Source: Gemmatimonadales bacterium UBA1120 (GTDB lineage: Bacteria > Gemmatimonadota > Gemmatimonadetes > Longimicrobiales > Gaopeijiaceae). Taken from it: DNA of 49,316 nt. The first letter of the stretch is position 1, and every line of letters begins with the position of its first letter. The notes beneath the pieces were generated by a model. The model was not told where the DNA came from and did not search any database. It saw nothing but the letters and a program-made list of their open reading frames with translations. Made by a program: the position numbers and the translations under genes. The stretch lies in NCBI GenBank assembly GCA_002313925.1, contig DCAZ01000020.1, positions 1-49,316 of the forward strand, read 5' to 3'. Of this stretch, positions 41,723 to 49,316 are shown piece by piece.

Positions 41723-42577
41723 ATGGGAGCTCTGAAGTCTGTTTTCCGCCTGTTAGGTGCTCCATTTCGTCTGATAAACTCAGTGATGGGAAGGTTTCTT
41801 AATACGCCCTTCCGACAAGCTACCGCTGTTTTCTTATTTGCCTGCGGCTTGATTGAGGTCGGGATTCCTTTCATTCCACCCTTATTCGGTATGCCTAGCG
41901 CACCGGTACCCAACACGGTGGTTCTGGAGTACCTGGTCATTGCGCTTGTGGGCATCCTTCTTTGGGTGAGCGACAACGAAGAGCGGTGGTCGGAGTTCAA
42001 GCAGCCGATTCACGACGTCTTGGTTCGACCAGATCGACGGATCGCGCGTGGTGCTCTTTTTGTCATAGTTCCCGCGCTGGTAGCAGCCCAGACGTACTTC
42101 AGTGCCCAGCCTGATATCTCAGCTCCACCAAGCTTCCGAGCAATTCACCCGGCTCCCCCTTCAGCCATCACGTTCCAGGGCGAACAGATGGTTCTTGATG
42201 GACTTGAGAATCCTCTGAGGTCGACAGGCTTGCTTGAGGAGCACTACGAGGAAGGCAAGCGGGTTTATTACCAAAATTGTCTCGCGTGTCACGGTGATGG
42301 CCTCCAGGGTCGCGGGCATTACGCGCAGATCTTCAACCCCCAACCGATAAATTTCCAGGACGTCGGTACGATCGCGATGCTTACGGAGAGCTTCGTCTTC
42401 TGGAGGATCGCCAAGGGTGGTCCGGGGCTGCCGAATGAAGGAACACCTTGGAATTCAGCAATGCCGGCATGGGAGGATTTTCTCACTGCGGATGAAATCT
42501 GGTCTGTAATCATTTTCCTTTACGAGCAGACGGGGCATGATCCGCGCACGTGGGAAGTGGAAGGGGAGGAGCACTGA
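41723..42577 (+). CDS. Membrane monoheme cytochrome c
   Basis: A 284-residue protein. Three predicted membrane helices lie in the first ~125 residues (around ATAVFLFACGLIEVGIPFI, TVVLEYLVIALVGILLWV and GALFVIVPALVAAQTYF). A periplasmic cytochrome c domain with CLACH follows at about residue 190; the likely Met ligand is in AMPAWEDF. ATG 41723 has AAGGAGG upstream at proper spacing. Its stop overlaps the next gene as TGATG. The helices suggest it is a membrane-integrated subunit of the CydA-like complex rather than a free carrier. Confidence 0.88.
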   Translation: MGALKSVFRLLGAPFRLINSVMGRFLNTPFRQATAVFLFACGLIEVGIPFIPPLFGMPSAPVPNTVVLEYLVIALVGILLWVSDNEERWSEFKQPIHDVLVRPDRRIARGALFVIVPALVAAQTYFSAQPDISAPPSFRAIHPAPPSAITFQGEQMVLDGLENPLRSTGLLEEHYEEGKRVYYQNCLACHGDGLQGRGHYAQIFNPQPINFQDVGTIAMLTESFVFWRIAKGGPGLPNEGTPWNSAMPAWEDFLTADEIWSVIIFLYEQTGHDPRTWEVEGEEH

Positions 42578-44415
42578 TGCCTGTGCTTCAGAATGTCAGC
42601 CCTAACGGTTTGAGTAAAAAACTCCGCTCCTCACCACAATGTGTGGTGCTGGTGGCTTTGCTTCTAGGAGTGAGCCTGCTGGCAGTGCCTGGAGATGTGA
42701 TTGCCCAGGTAGATGGGCAGGTGGTATACAATCAGTGGTGTGCCGGCTGCCACGGCGAGGATGGTGCTGGGGCAGGGCCCGCCGCCAATACGATGCTTCC
42801 TAGGCCGAGGGACTTCACGTTAGCCCTCTACCAGGTCAGGACTACGTCGTCCGGCGAGCTGCCGACCGATGCGGATATGCTCAAGGTGATCAACGAGGGC
42901 ATGCCCGGGACGGCAATGCCCGGTTGGGAAGGAGTGCTTACGGAAGCCGAGAGACTCGCCTTGGTTGACTACCTCAAGACATTCTCACGGTTCTTTCAGG
43001 GTGACCCGCCTACTCCACTGGATTTCGGTAGAGCCACGAGTGGAGGTGCCGACGCTATTGCTCGGGGCGAGGAGGTATACCAAATGGTTGAGTGCTGGCG
43101 TTGTCACGGTGAACAAGGCCGGGGTGACGGTGAATCTGCGCCGACGCTTAACGATGACACGGGCTTCCCGATTTTCGCAGCAGATCTGACTGAGAACTGG
43201 AGATTCAACGGAGGCGGGGAGGTAGGGGAGATATACCGAGTCCTAAGAACTGGTCTAGATGGGACGCCCATGCCGACGTTTTCCGACATCGTAGATGCGG
43301 GAGTCATCACGGACGAGGATCTTTGGAGTCTCGCACACTACGTAAGGAGCCTCTCACCGGAGGATGAACCTGAGGTACGTGAGGTAGTTACTGCGAAGTT
43401 GCTTACGGACACGCCTCTTCCTCAAACGGTCGCAGATGTTGTCTGGGAAGGAACCGAACGTTTCTATGTGCCGCTGTCTGGTCAGATTGTCGTCCAGCCT
43501 CGCTGGTTCAATCCACGGGTAGATGCTGTATGGGTCCAGGCAGTTCATGATGGTCGAGAGTTAGCGCTACTCGTGAGTTGGGGTGATCCATCCGAGAGCC
43601 CTGATACACTGTGGACTGATTTCGGTGGCCAGGTTGTAACCACAATGGGTTCGGAGGATGAGGGGGCGGCGACTGGCTCAGGTACTGCTGACCAGCTCGT
43701 AGTGCAGTTCCCTCAGGAACTATATGAAGGCCAGGAACGACCTTATTTCTTGCAAGGGGATACCCGAAGACCTGCCTACACTTGGACTTGGCAGAGCGAT
43801 ATAGCAGGAGCCTTTGAGAGCATTGCCCGGGGCATGGGGACCGCGGCCAGACAGCCAGATTCTGAGCAACATGTTCGCGCAACTGCGCAACATGCTGATG
43901 GTGAGTGGAAAGTTCTTTTCGTGAGACCCCTTGATACTGAGGGTGCAGAAGATTTAGCGTTGACCGCTGGTCAGGCAGTACCGATGGCGTTCCAAGCATG
44001 GGATGGTGACAATGGTGAAAGTGGCAGCCAGGGGGCGGTAAGTACGTGGTACTTCTTAGTTCTCGGGCAGCCGACGCCGGTTGCTGTTTATGTTGCACCG
44101 CCAGTAGCACTAGCGCTCACACTCCTATTCGGCCTTCTTGTTGTGCGCCAAGCGCAGATGGGAAGTGGGATGTGGCGGGAACCAGACGCTGCTGCACGGG
44201 CGAAAAGAGCTGCAAAAAGAAGGCAATTGGCGGGGATGGCAGTGGGTGTAATCTGGCTTGGAATGGCATTCGGATCATATCAAAACAGTAGAGCTGGCTG
44301 GGAAGCCGGCTATGCGGACTTGGGCTTTTGGTGGGCGATCATTGGGGGACTTCTGGCGATCGCCGGGCTCGGTGCGCTGATTGGGACTTGGATACACACG
44401 AGAACCTCGAAGTAG
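42577..44415 (+). CDS. Cytochrome c with two heme-c sites fused to an ethylbenzene-dehydrogenase-like heme domain
   Basis: A 612-residue exported, membrane-anchored protein. A signal or anchor helix is near the start (VVLVALLLGVSLLAVPG). Two cytochrome c domains have CAGCH and CWRCH, with AMPGWEG and PMPTFSD as probable Met ligand sites. From ~290 to ~510 the pattern resembles the heme-b-binding gamma subunit of ethylbenzene dehydrogenase/DMSO-reductase-family enzymes: VPLSGQIVVQPRWFNP and LALLVSWGDP. Two further helices close the protein. The segment expected to carry the family Met ligand reads FLQGDTRRPAYTW, so ligation may differ. ATG 42577 has GGGGAGGAG upstream. Confidence 0.85.
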   Translation: MPVLQNVSPNGLSKKLRSSPQCVVLVALLLGVSLLAVPGDVIAQVDGQVVYNQWCAGCHGEDGAGAGPAANTMLPRPRDFTLALYQVRTTSSGELPTDADMLKVINEGMPGTAMPGWEGVLTEAERLALVDYLKTFSRFFQGDPPTPLDFGRATSGGADAIARGEEVYQMVECWRCHGEQGRGDGESAPTLNDDTGFPIFAADLTENWRFNGGGEVGEIYRVLRTGLDGTPMPTFSDIVDAGVITDEDLWSLAHYVRSLSPEDEPEVREVVTAKLLTDTPLPQTVADVVWEGTERFYVPLSGQIVVQPRWFNPRVDAVWVQAVHDGRELALLVSWGDPSESPDTLWTDFGGQVVTTMGSEDEGAATGSGTADQLVVQFPQELYEGQERPYFLQGDTRRPAYTWTWQSDIAGAFESIARGMGTAARQPDSEQHVRATAQHADGEWKVLFVRPLDTEGAEDLALTAGQAVPMAFQAWDGDNGESGSQGAVSTWYFLVLGQPTPVAVYVAPPVALALTLLFGLLVVRQAQMGSGMWREPDAAARAKRAAKRRQLAGMAVGVIWLGMAFGSYQNSRAGWEAGYADLGFWWAIIGGLLAIAGLGALIGTWIHTRTSK

Positions 44416-44428
44416 GTACGGAGGAAGC

Positions 44429-45286
44429 ATGATTGAGAAATGTGGTGAACTGCGGAATACCGCGCTTTTATTAGGTGTGTTCGTCATTGCCGGTTGTGGT
44501 GGTGGCGATGGAGGTGGTGATGCTGCTGGGGCTGCTGATGCTGCTCCCGCCGAGTCACCGGTTGACGCTGCAACTGCCGGAAATGTTGCTGGCATGGTGA
44601 CTTTTTCTGGTACGGCCCCGATGATGGCTGAGATCAACATGGGCTCCGAGGCCACGTGCGCCGCCAAACATTCGACAACTCCCACAGAAGAAGGCTTTGT
44701 TGGTGGTGAGAATGGTGGGCTGGCTAACGTATTCGTGTATGTGAAGGAAGGATTGGAGTCTCTGAGCTTTCCCACGCCGACTTCAGCAGTGGTCCTAAAC
44801 CAGGATGGCTGCACGTACCGTCCACATGTACTTGGTGCTCAGGTGGGTCAGGACATCACACTACGTAACAGCGATGGCCTTTTGCATAACATCAATGCTT
44901 CACCAACGGAAAACCGGGGGTTCAATGTCAGTCAGCCAGTCAACATGGACACAAACCGGTCATTCCCTGTTGCTGAAGTGATGGTCCCGGTGCGTTGTGA
45001 TGTACACGGTTGGATGAATTCCTACATTGGTGTCGTTGATCACCCGTACTTTGCTGTCTCCAGCCCAGATGGCTCTGTCTCTCTCGATGGGTTGCCGCCG
45101 GGTGACTACGTGATAGAAGCATGGCATGAACAGCTCGGTACGATGACGAGTAACGTTACGGTTACGACCGGCGGAACGACGGAAATCTCTTTTGAGTTTA
45201 CTGAAGCAATGGCTGGTTCACCGGTACCAATGGGTGAGCCGATCGACTTGCTGCACCCAGACGGCCACCAAGCGGTGGACCACTAA
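44429..45286 (+). CDS. Cupredoxin-like lipoprotein
   Basis: A 285-residue lipoprotein. The signal ends VFVIAGC, and a Gly/Ala-rich linker follows. The core has the type-1 copper ligand set: His in LLHNINASP and the Cys-x2-His-x2-Met cluster in VRCDVHGWM. A beta-sandwich segment DGLPPGDYVIEAWHE, as in carboxypeptidase-regulatory-like domains, follows, and it ends with His-rich LHPDGHQAVDH. ATG 44429 has GGAGGA upstream; the frame is open before it. Between the cytochromes and coxB it is a good candidate for the electron donor to the CuA site. Confidence 0.86.
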   Translation: MIEKCGELRNTALLLGVFVIAGCGGGDGGGDAAGAADAAPAESPVDAATAGNVAGMVTFSGTAPMMAEINMGSEATCAAKHSTTPTEEGFVGGENGGLANVFVYVKEGLESLSFPTPTSAVVLNQDGCTYRPHVLGAQVGQDITLRNSDGLLHNINASPTENRGFNVSQPVNMDTNRSFPVAEVMVPVRCDVHGWMNSYIGVVDHPYFAVSSPDGSVSLDGLPPGDYVIEAWHEQLGTMTSNVTVTTGGTTEISFEFTEAMAGSPVPMGEPIDLLHPDGHQAVDH

Positions 45287-45338
45287 CATCGAGGACTTGT
45301 CCAGAGGGCAGGCCTAAGCTCCCTCGCTGGAGAAATCA

Positions 45339-46010
45339 ATGAACTGGAGTTGGATGCTACCTCCGAGCTTTTCGACCGTCTCGGGTGACATTGATGGGAT
45401 CTACATGGTGATCCTGTGGATTACCGGAATCACGTTCTTTATCACCGAGGGTCTGCTCTTCTATTTCATCTTCAAGTATAGACACAAGGAAGGGCGTAAG
45501 GCGACGTACGATCACGGAAGCACCAAGATGGAGATCGCTTGGACGATGGTCCCACTCGTGATCGTTCTGTGGATTGGCGCCATAAGCAAGGGTGTTTGGG
45601 ACACCGTTAAGGTTGATGTGCCACCTGCGGATCTAGAGGTCATTGTGACGGGCAAACAGTTTGAGTGGACTGTGACGTATCCAGGCCCCGACGGTGCATT
45701 GGGGACGAGCGACGATTTTGAGACGCTCAATGAATTGCACGTTCCGGAAGACCAGGCCGTAGTAATTACACTTCGTTCGGAGGACGTTCTTCACTCGTTC
45801 TTCCTTCCAGAAATGCGTATCAAGCAGGATGCTGTACCTGGGCAGGACATTACAGTTTGGTTTGAAGCCATCCAACCCGGTGATTATACCATTGGCTGCG
45901 CGGAATTGTGTGGAATTGGACATACGACGATGGGTGGCACACTGACTGTGTACACTGCTGAGGATTTCCAAGCCTGGTCTAGTTCTCAGGCCCAACAACA
46001 GCAGCCATAA
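45339..46010 (+). CDS. coxB: Cytochrome c oxidase subunit II
   Basis: A 223-residue subunit. Two N-terminal membrane helices, then a periplasmic cupredoxin domain with the dinuclear CuA site: His in EDVLHSFFLPEMRI and the cluster GCAELCGIGHTTMGG (two Cys, Glu, His, Met). There is no C-terminal cytochrome c domain, so this is not a caa3 subunit and needs a separate donor. The start ATG 45339 has GGAG upstream. The 3' part is Gln-rich. Confidence 0.96.
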   Translation: MNWSWMLPPSFSTVSGDIDGIYMVILWITGITFFITEGLLFYFIFKYRHKEGRKATYDHGSTKMEIAWTMVPLVIVLWIGAISKGVWDTVKVDVPPADLEVIVTGKQFEWTVTYPGPDGALGTSDDFETLNELHVPEDQAVVITLRSEDVLHSFFLPEMRIKQDAVPGQDITVWFEAIQPGDYTIGCAELCGIGHTTMGGTLTVYTAEDFQAWSSSQAQQQQP

Positions 46011-46054
46011 ATGAACTCGATAACCTCAATTAACAGCTCTGACCGGAAGACGAG

Positions 46055-47866
46055 ATGAGCACGATCGAACAAGAGATGGCACATGCGGCCAAGGGTGGTC
46101 ATCACGACCATCACGAGTTGCCCTTTATTCGGAAATACATTTTCTCTACCGACCATAAGATGATCGCGAAGCAGTTCATGTTCGTGAGTCTCTTCTTCCT
46201 GGTCATCGGTGGCCTGCTTGCTACGATGATGCGGTGGCAGTTGGGTTGGCCAAGCGAGCCGATGCCTGGTGGGATGATGCTACCGGATGCGATGATGGCC
46301 CCAACTCCGGACGGGGCGATTATGCTTCCGGAGTTCTACAATTCTTTAGTGACCATGCATGGCACGATCATGATTTTCTTCGCGATCATGCCATTGCTTG
46401 TGGGACTATTCGGGAATCTCCTCATTCCGCTCCAAATTGGCGCGGAAGATATGGCGTTTCCGCGGCTCAACATGATCTCTTTCTGGCTCGCGGTGCCTGC
46501 GGGTATCCTGATGCTGTCGAGCTTTGCGGTGGAAGGTGGAGCGGCTGGTGCGGGTTGGACATCATACGCACCATTGAGTGCGTCGGGTGAATGGACCGGG
46601 GTCTATCTCGGCCAACAGCTTTGGTTGGTTAGCCTCACCATCCTTGGATTCTCATCACTGGTCGGTGCGGTGAACTACATCACCACCGTGATTAATATGC
46701 GGGCGCCGGGGATGACTTGGTTCCGGATGCCGTTGGCTACGTGGGCGCTTTTTGTCACCGCCATCCTCATTCTGTTGGCGATTCCTATTTTGGCTGGCGC
46801 ACTGATCATGCTGCTTTTCGATCAGACACTAGGGACCGGATTCTTCCGCCCCGAAGTCGGTGGTGAGCCACTGCTTTGGCAGCATCTCTTTTGGTTCTTC
46901 GGTCATCCGGAGGTCTATATCTTAATTCTTCCGGCCATGGGAATTGCATCGGAGGTTCTCTCCAACCGCGCACGGAAGCCCATCTTCGGATATCACTCGA
47001 TGGTGTTGGCGATCATCAGCATCGGGTTCCTAGGATGGATTGTGTGGGGCCACCACATGTTCATGAGCGGCATGAATCCACTTTTGGGTACATCCTTCAT
47101 GATCTCGACGATGGCGATCGCGGTGCCGTCGGCAATCAAGACGTTCAACTGGTTGGCAACGGTCTGGAAAGGGGATCTTCACCTCGATTCGCCAATGTTG
47201 TATGCACTCGCGTTCGTATCGATGTTCATCATTGGAGGTCTTTCGGGGATCTTCATGGCTTCGACGCCCGTGGATATTTACATCCATGACACATACTTCA
47301 TTGTCGCGCACATCCACTATGTGCTTTTCGGCGGCAGCCTGTTTGCAATTTTCGCAGGGATCACATTCTGGTATCCGAAGATGTTCGGACGGATGATGAA
47401 TGAGACCTTAAATAAGGTGCACTTTGCACTCACGTTCGTGTTCTACAATCTGGTCTTTTGGCCGATGCATAATCTTGGCCTGCAAGGCATGATGCGGCGT
47501 ATTTATGATTTCACACAGTACGATTACTTGGCTCCGCTGCAGCCAATGAACCAGTTTATTTCGATCTTCGTGTTCCTATTGGTGGCATCTCAGTCGGTTT
47601 ATGCCTTTAACTTCTTCTGGAGCCTGTTCAAGGGAGAGAGGGCAGGTAACAATCCCTGGGACTCGAACACGCTTGAATGGACGGTTCCTTCACCACCTCC
47701 ACACGGAAACTTCCCTGAGATGCCTGTCGTTTACCGGGGGCCGTACGAGTACAGCTCACCCGAGTCTGACACGGACTTCTACCCACAGACGCAGCCGCCG
47801 CCGAGCAAGCCGTCCGTTCAGGCACTGATTCCCGAGCCCGTTACCCCGACTCCGGAAGGATTCTGA
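46055..47866 (+). CDS. coxA: Cytochrome c oxidase subunit I (A1-type heme-copper oxidase)
   Basis: A 603-residue catalytic subunit. Ligands: low-spin heme His in TMHGTIM, CuB His in GHPEVYILILP (with the A1-type Glu and crosslinked Tyr) and WGHHMFMSGM, and the two His of TYFIVAHIHYVLFGG for heme a3 and the low-spin heme. The D-pathway entry pattern is AEDMAFPRLNMISFW. Twelve helices are expected, followed by a Pro-rich C-terminal tail (residues ~540-603). ATG 46055 has a GGAAG-like site. The heme A synthesis genes ctaA/ctaB are not in the window. Confidence 0.97.
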   Translation: MSTIEQEMAHAAKGGHHDHHELPFIRKYIFSTDHKMIAKQFMFVSLFFLVIGGLLATMMRWQLGWPSEPMPGGMMLPDAMMAPTPDGAIMLPEFYNSLVTMHGTIMIFFAIMPLLVGLFGNLLIPLQIGAEDMAFPRLNMISFWLAVPAGILMLSSFAVEGGAAGAGWTSYAPLSASGEWTGVYLGQQLWLVSLTILGFSSLVGAVNYITTVINMRAPGMTWFRMPLATWALFVTAILILLAIPILAGALIMLLFDQTLGTGFFRPEVGGEPLLWQHLFWFFGHPEVYILILPAMGIASEVLSNRARKPIFGYHSMVLAIISIGFLGWIVWGHHMFMSGMNPLLGTSFMISTMAIAVPSAIKTFNWLATVWKGDLHLDSPMLYALAFVSMFIIGGLSGIFMASTPVDIYIHDTYFIVAHIHYVLFGGSLFAIFAGITFWYPKMFGRMMNETLNKVHFALTFVFYNLVFWPMHNLGLQGMMRRIYDFTQYDYLAPLQPMNQFISIFVFLLVASQSVYAFNFFWSLFKGERAGNNPWDSNTLEWTVPSPPPHGNFPEMPVVYRGPYEYSSPESDTDFYPQTQPPPSKPSVQALIPEPVTPTPEGF

Positions 47867-47869
47867 GGT

Positions 47870-48523
47870 ATGACCACTCAAGCGATGACTGCTGGGCGGG
47901 CGCCAATGCCCGGAATGAAGGTATACAACCTCAAGCTGGGCATGTGGATCTTCCTCTTATCCGAGGTGATGTTCTTCACAGGCCTCATCGGATCGTACGT
48001 TATTCTTCGCTTTGCGCATCCCGAGCAGTTTGCGGAGCCTGGGCAAGTGCTGAACATCAACCTGACAGCATTCAATACATTCTTACTGATCTGCTCTAGC
48101 GTAACGATGGTGAAGGCGTATGCAGCCATCCAGCAGGGTGACCAGCAAGGCCTGAAAAATTGGCTTCTTGCCACGATCGTGATCGGTGCGTCGTTCGTGG
48201 GCGTCCAAGTTTATGAATATATAGCGCTCGCGGGAGAAGGCTTTGTGCCTATCGCAGATGCCTATCATGCGGTCGGTCGGCATATGCCACATGATGGACC
48301 TGCAATTGGAGGACAACTTTACGGGTCCACATTCTACACGATGACCGGTTTTCACGGCACACACGTATCGATTGGTGTGCTGTGTCTCTGCTTCACCTAC
48401 TGGCGGGCAGCCAAGGGAGCGTACACGGCTGACAGTCTTGGTGGCGTAGAGATCATGGGTCTGTACTGGCACTTCGTAGATTTGGTCTGGATCATCTTGT
48501 TCACCATCGTCTACCTCATTTAG
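47870..48523 (+). CDS. coxC: Cytochrome c oxidase subunit III
   Basis: A 217-residue membrane subunit. Family landmarks: LGMWIFLLSEVMFFTGLIGSY, the Gln/Glu-containing helix VGVQVYEYIAL, STFYTMTGFHGTHVSIGV and YWHFVDLVWIILFTIVYL. About five helices are visible (the bacterial short form). It starts 3 nt after coxA. Confidence 0.96.
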   Translation: MTTQAMTAGRAPMPGMKVYNLKLGMWIFLLSEVMFFTGLIGSYVILRFAHPEQFAEPGQVLNINLTAFNTFLLICSSVTMVKAYAAIQQGDQQGLKNWLLATIVIGASFVGVQVYEYIALAGEGFVPIADAYHAVGRHMPHDGPAIGGQLYGSTFYTMTGFHGTHVSIGVLCLCFTYWRAAKGAYTADSLGGVEIMGLYWHFVDLVWIILFTIVYLI

Positions 48524-48549
48524 CCTCTAACACTGTGGAGACCGATAAC

Positions 48550-48828
48550 ATGTCCACTGGTGAAGCCCATAAACCACCACCGTACATGCTTGTTTGGGTC
48601 GGGCTATTTGCGCTCACGATTATGGAGGTCTTAATCGCTACTGTGACCTCAATACCCAAGATATGGCTCGTGATCGGATTGATGGCGATGGCTTTTTACA
48701 AGGCTTATCTGGTTGCGGTCTACTATATGCATCTGAAGTGGGAGCCCAAGCGACTCTGGTTGTTGGTTTCTGTTCCGATTCCGTTGATCATGATCCTTAT
48801 CTTCGTTGTGCTCAACGAGATTTTTTAG
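48550..48828 (+). CDS. coxD: Cytochrome c oxidase subunit IV (prokaryotic type)
   Basis: A 92-residue protein with three membrane helices: MLVWVGLFALTIMEVLIA, IWLVIGLMAMAFYKAYLVAV and LLVSVPIPLIMILIFVVL. YMHLKWE between the last two is characteristic of the family. ATG 48550 has GGAG upstream; GTG 48535 in frame is less likely. It follows coxC closely. Confidence 0.9.
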   Translation: MSTGEAHKPPPYMLVWVGLFALTIMEVLIATVTSIPKIWLVIGLMAMAFYKAYLVAVYYMHLKWEPKRLWLLVSVPIPLIMILIFVVLNEIF

Positions 48829-48850
48829 TCCTATAACGGCTTGACGAAAG

Positions 48851-49069
48851 ATGTCACTAATCACCTTTCACCGATTCTTGATTACTGCAGGGATTCTGTT
48901 CTGTCTGGGCTTTGGGTCGAGGGAATTTCTGGCAGCACGTGATGGCGGTGGAGTGGGCGCGTTAGCACTCGCATTGATTTTCACCCTACTCGGGATCGGA
49001 CTTATCGTGTACCTCGTGCACTTGAGACGCTTTCTGGGATATGATGAGGGATCCGCTCCGCACGAGTAA
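48851..49069 (+). CDS. Small membrane protein of the cox operon
   Basis: A 72-residue protein with two predicted helices (FLITAGILFCLGFG and ALALALIFTLLGIGLIVYLVHL), a Gly-rich turn between them and a charged C-terminus. It begins 22 nt after coxD with GAAAG before the ATG. No family recognised; probably an oxidase-associated or assembly protein by position. Confidence 0.65.
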   Translation: MSLITFHRFLITAGILFCLGFGSREFLAARDGGGVGALALALIFTLLGIGLIVYLVHLRRFLGYDEGSAPHE

Positions 49070-49124
49070 CTGTGAGTGGGATTGATTCTGGGTTTGAGGG
49101 TGCCCTAGGTACGGATTGTCTTCT

Positions 49125-49316
49125 ATGAGTCGCTTCTCCTTTCTTCTACACGACCGGGTTGCCACAACCGTAATCGCGCTAATTGTGCTTGTCGCAGTCC
49201 TGTTTATCTGGGTTTCTCTAGAAAGGCCGGAGGTTCCAACGTTCATGCCCACGGTATCAGCGCCGGCCGAAGTAGGCACAGAACAGGATATGCGCACTGT
49301 GACAGTAGACGCGTCT
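49125..49316 (+). CDS. Membrane-anchored protein, truncated by window end
   Basis: ATG 49125 opens a frame that stays open for 64 codons to the right edge. An N-terminal basic segment (MSRFSFLLHDRV) is followed by one helix (about residues 13-31) and a periplasmic-looking stretch ending TVTVDAS. A single-anchor periplasmic protein is likely. The final VDAS resembles the start of HmuY-like heme-binding domains, but too little is present to claim this. Same strand and direction as the cox genes. Confidence 0.5.
   Translation, partial: MSRFSFLLHDRVATTVIALIVLVAVLFIWVSLERPEVPTFMPTVSAPAEVGTEQDMRTVTVDAS

Noticed and set aside
1..49316. CRISPR arrays, insertion sequences, prophage or tRNA/rRNA genes
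   Set aside because: No regularly spaced repeats, transposase or integrase motifs, terminal inverted repeats or tRNA T-loop patterns were seen on reading through both strands.

Overview
The window looks like chromosomal DNA from a Gram-negative, aerobic, chemoheterotrophic bacterium. It has outer-membrane and lipoprotein signals, secreted amidohydrolases, a DUF5916 beta-barrel protein, a TAXI-type TRAP transporter, an aa3-type oxidase and many c-type cytochromes. Frequent GTG and TTG starts and the DUF5916/TRAP-TAXI/HemQ combination make me lean towards a Gemmatimonadota-like lineage. That is an inference, not something the sequence proves. I see no rRNA, tRNA, CRISPR array, insertion sequence or phage gene.

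Layout. 1-146: tail of an unknown plus-strand gene. 151-1827 (minus): exported amidase. 1989-11741 (plus): M42 aminopeptidase, then a tight run of GAF protein, metallo-beta-lactamase-fold hydrolase, glycolate oxidase glcDEF, M20 hydrolase, GNAT transferase and enolase-superfamily racemase. The last three match the N-succinyl D- to L-amino acid conversion pathway. 11738-12355 (minus): unknown protein. 12474-18862: Yip1-like membrane protein, TAXI TRAP permease and receptor, DUF5916 outer-membrane protein. 18942-20869: small membrane protein, secreted amidohydrolase and exported RidA-like protein (the last two on minus). 21213-30962: a complete heme pathway from glutamyl-tRNA to heme b in one overlapping run: hemH(cpfC), a small membrane protein, hemA, hemC, hemD, hemB, hemQ(chdC), hemE, hemY(cgoX), hemL. 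The presence of HemQ indicates the coproporphyrin-dependent route.

31137-39140 is the least familiar part. Two small membrane proteins (one a zinc ribbon) and a single-cluster ferredoxin lead into four translationally coupled genes: a cysteine-poor Mrp-like ATPase, a zinc-ribbon/PCP_red protein, an ABC ATPase and its permease. After a 443-nt gap come a tandem universal stress protein with two PCP_red-like segments and a radical SAM/SPASM protein with a C-terminal PCP_red-like domain. Four copies of the small domain known from the C-terminus of protochlorophyllide reductase subunit B therefore sit in three genes, between a heme pathway and a respiratory operon. I propose this as a candidate tetrapyrrole-handling or oxidase-maturation system.

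39133-49316 is a respiratory operon: a CydA-like membrane protein without CydB and without the quinol-site GRQPW motif, three membrane-associated cytochrome c proteins (five CxxCH sites in all, one protein fused to an ethylbenzene-dehydrogenase-type heme domain), a cupredoxin lipoprotein, cytochrome c oxidase subunits II, I, III and IV, a small membrane protein and a truncated membrane-anchored protein. CoxB has no fused cytochrome c, so the cytochromes and cupredoxin probably feed the oxidase.
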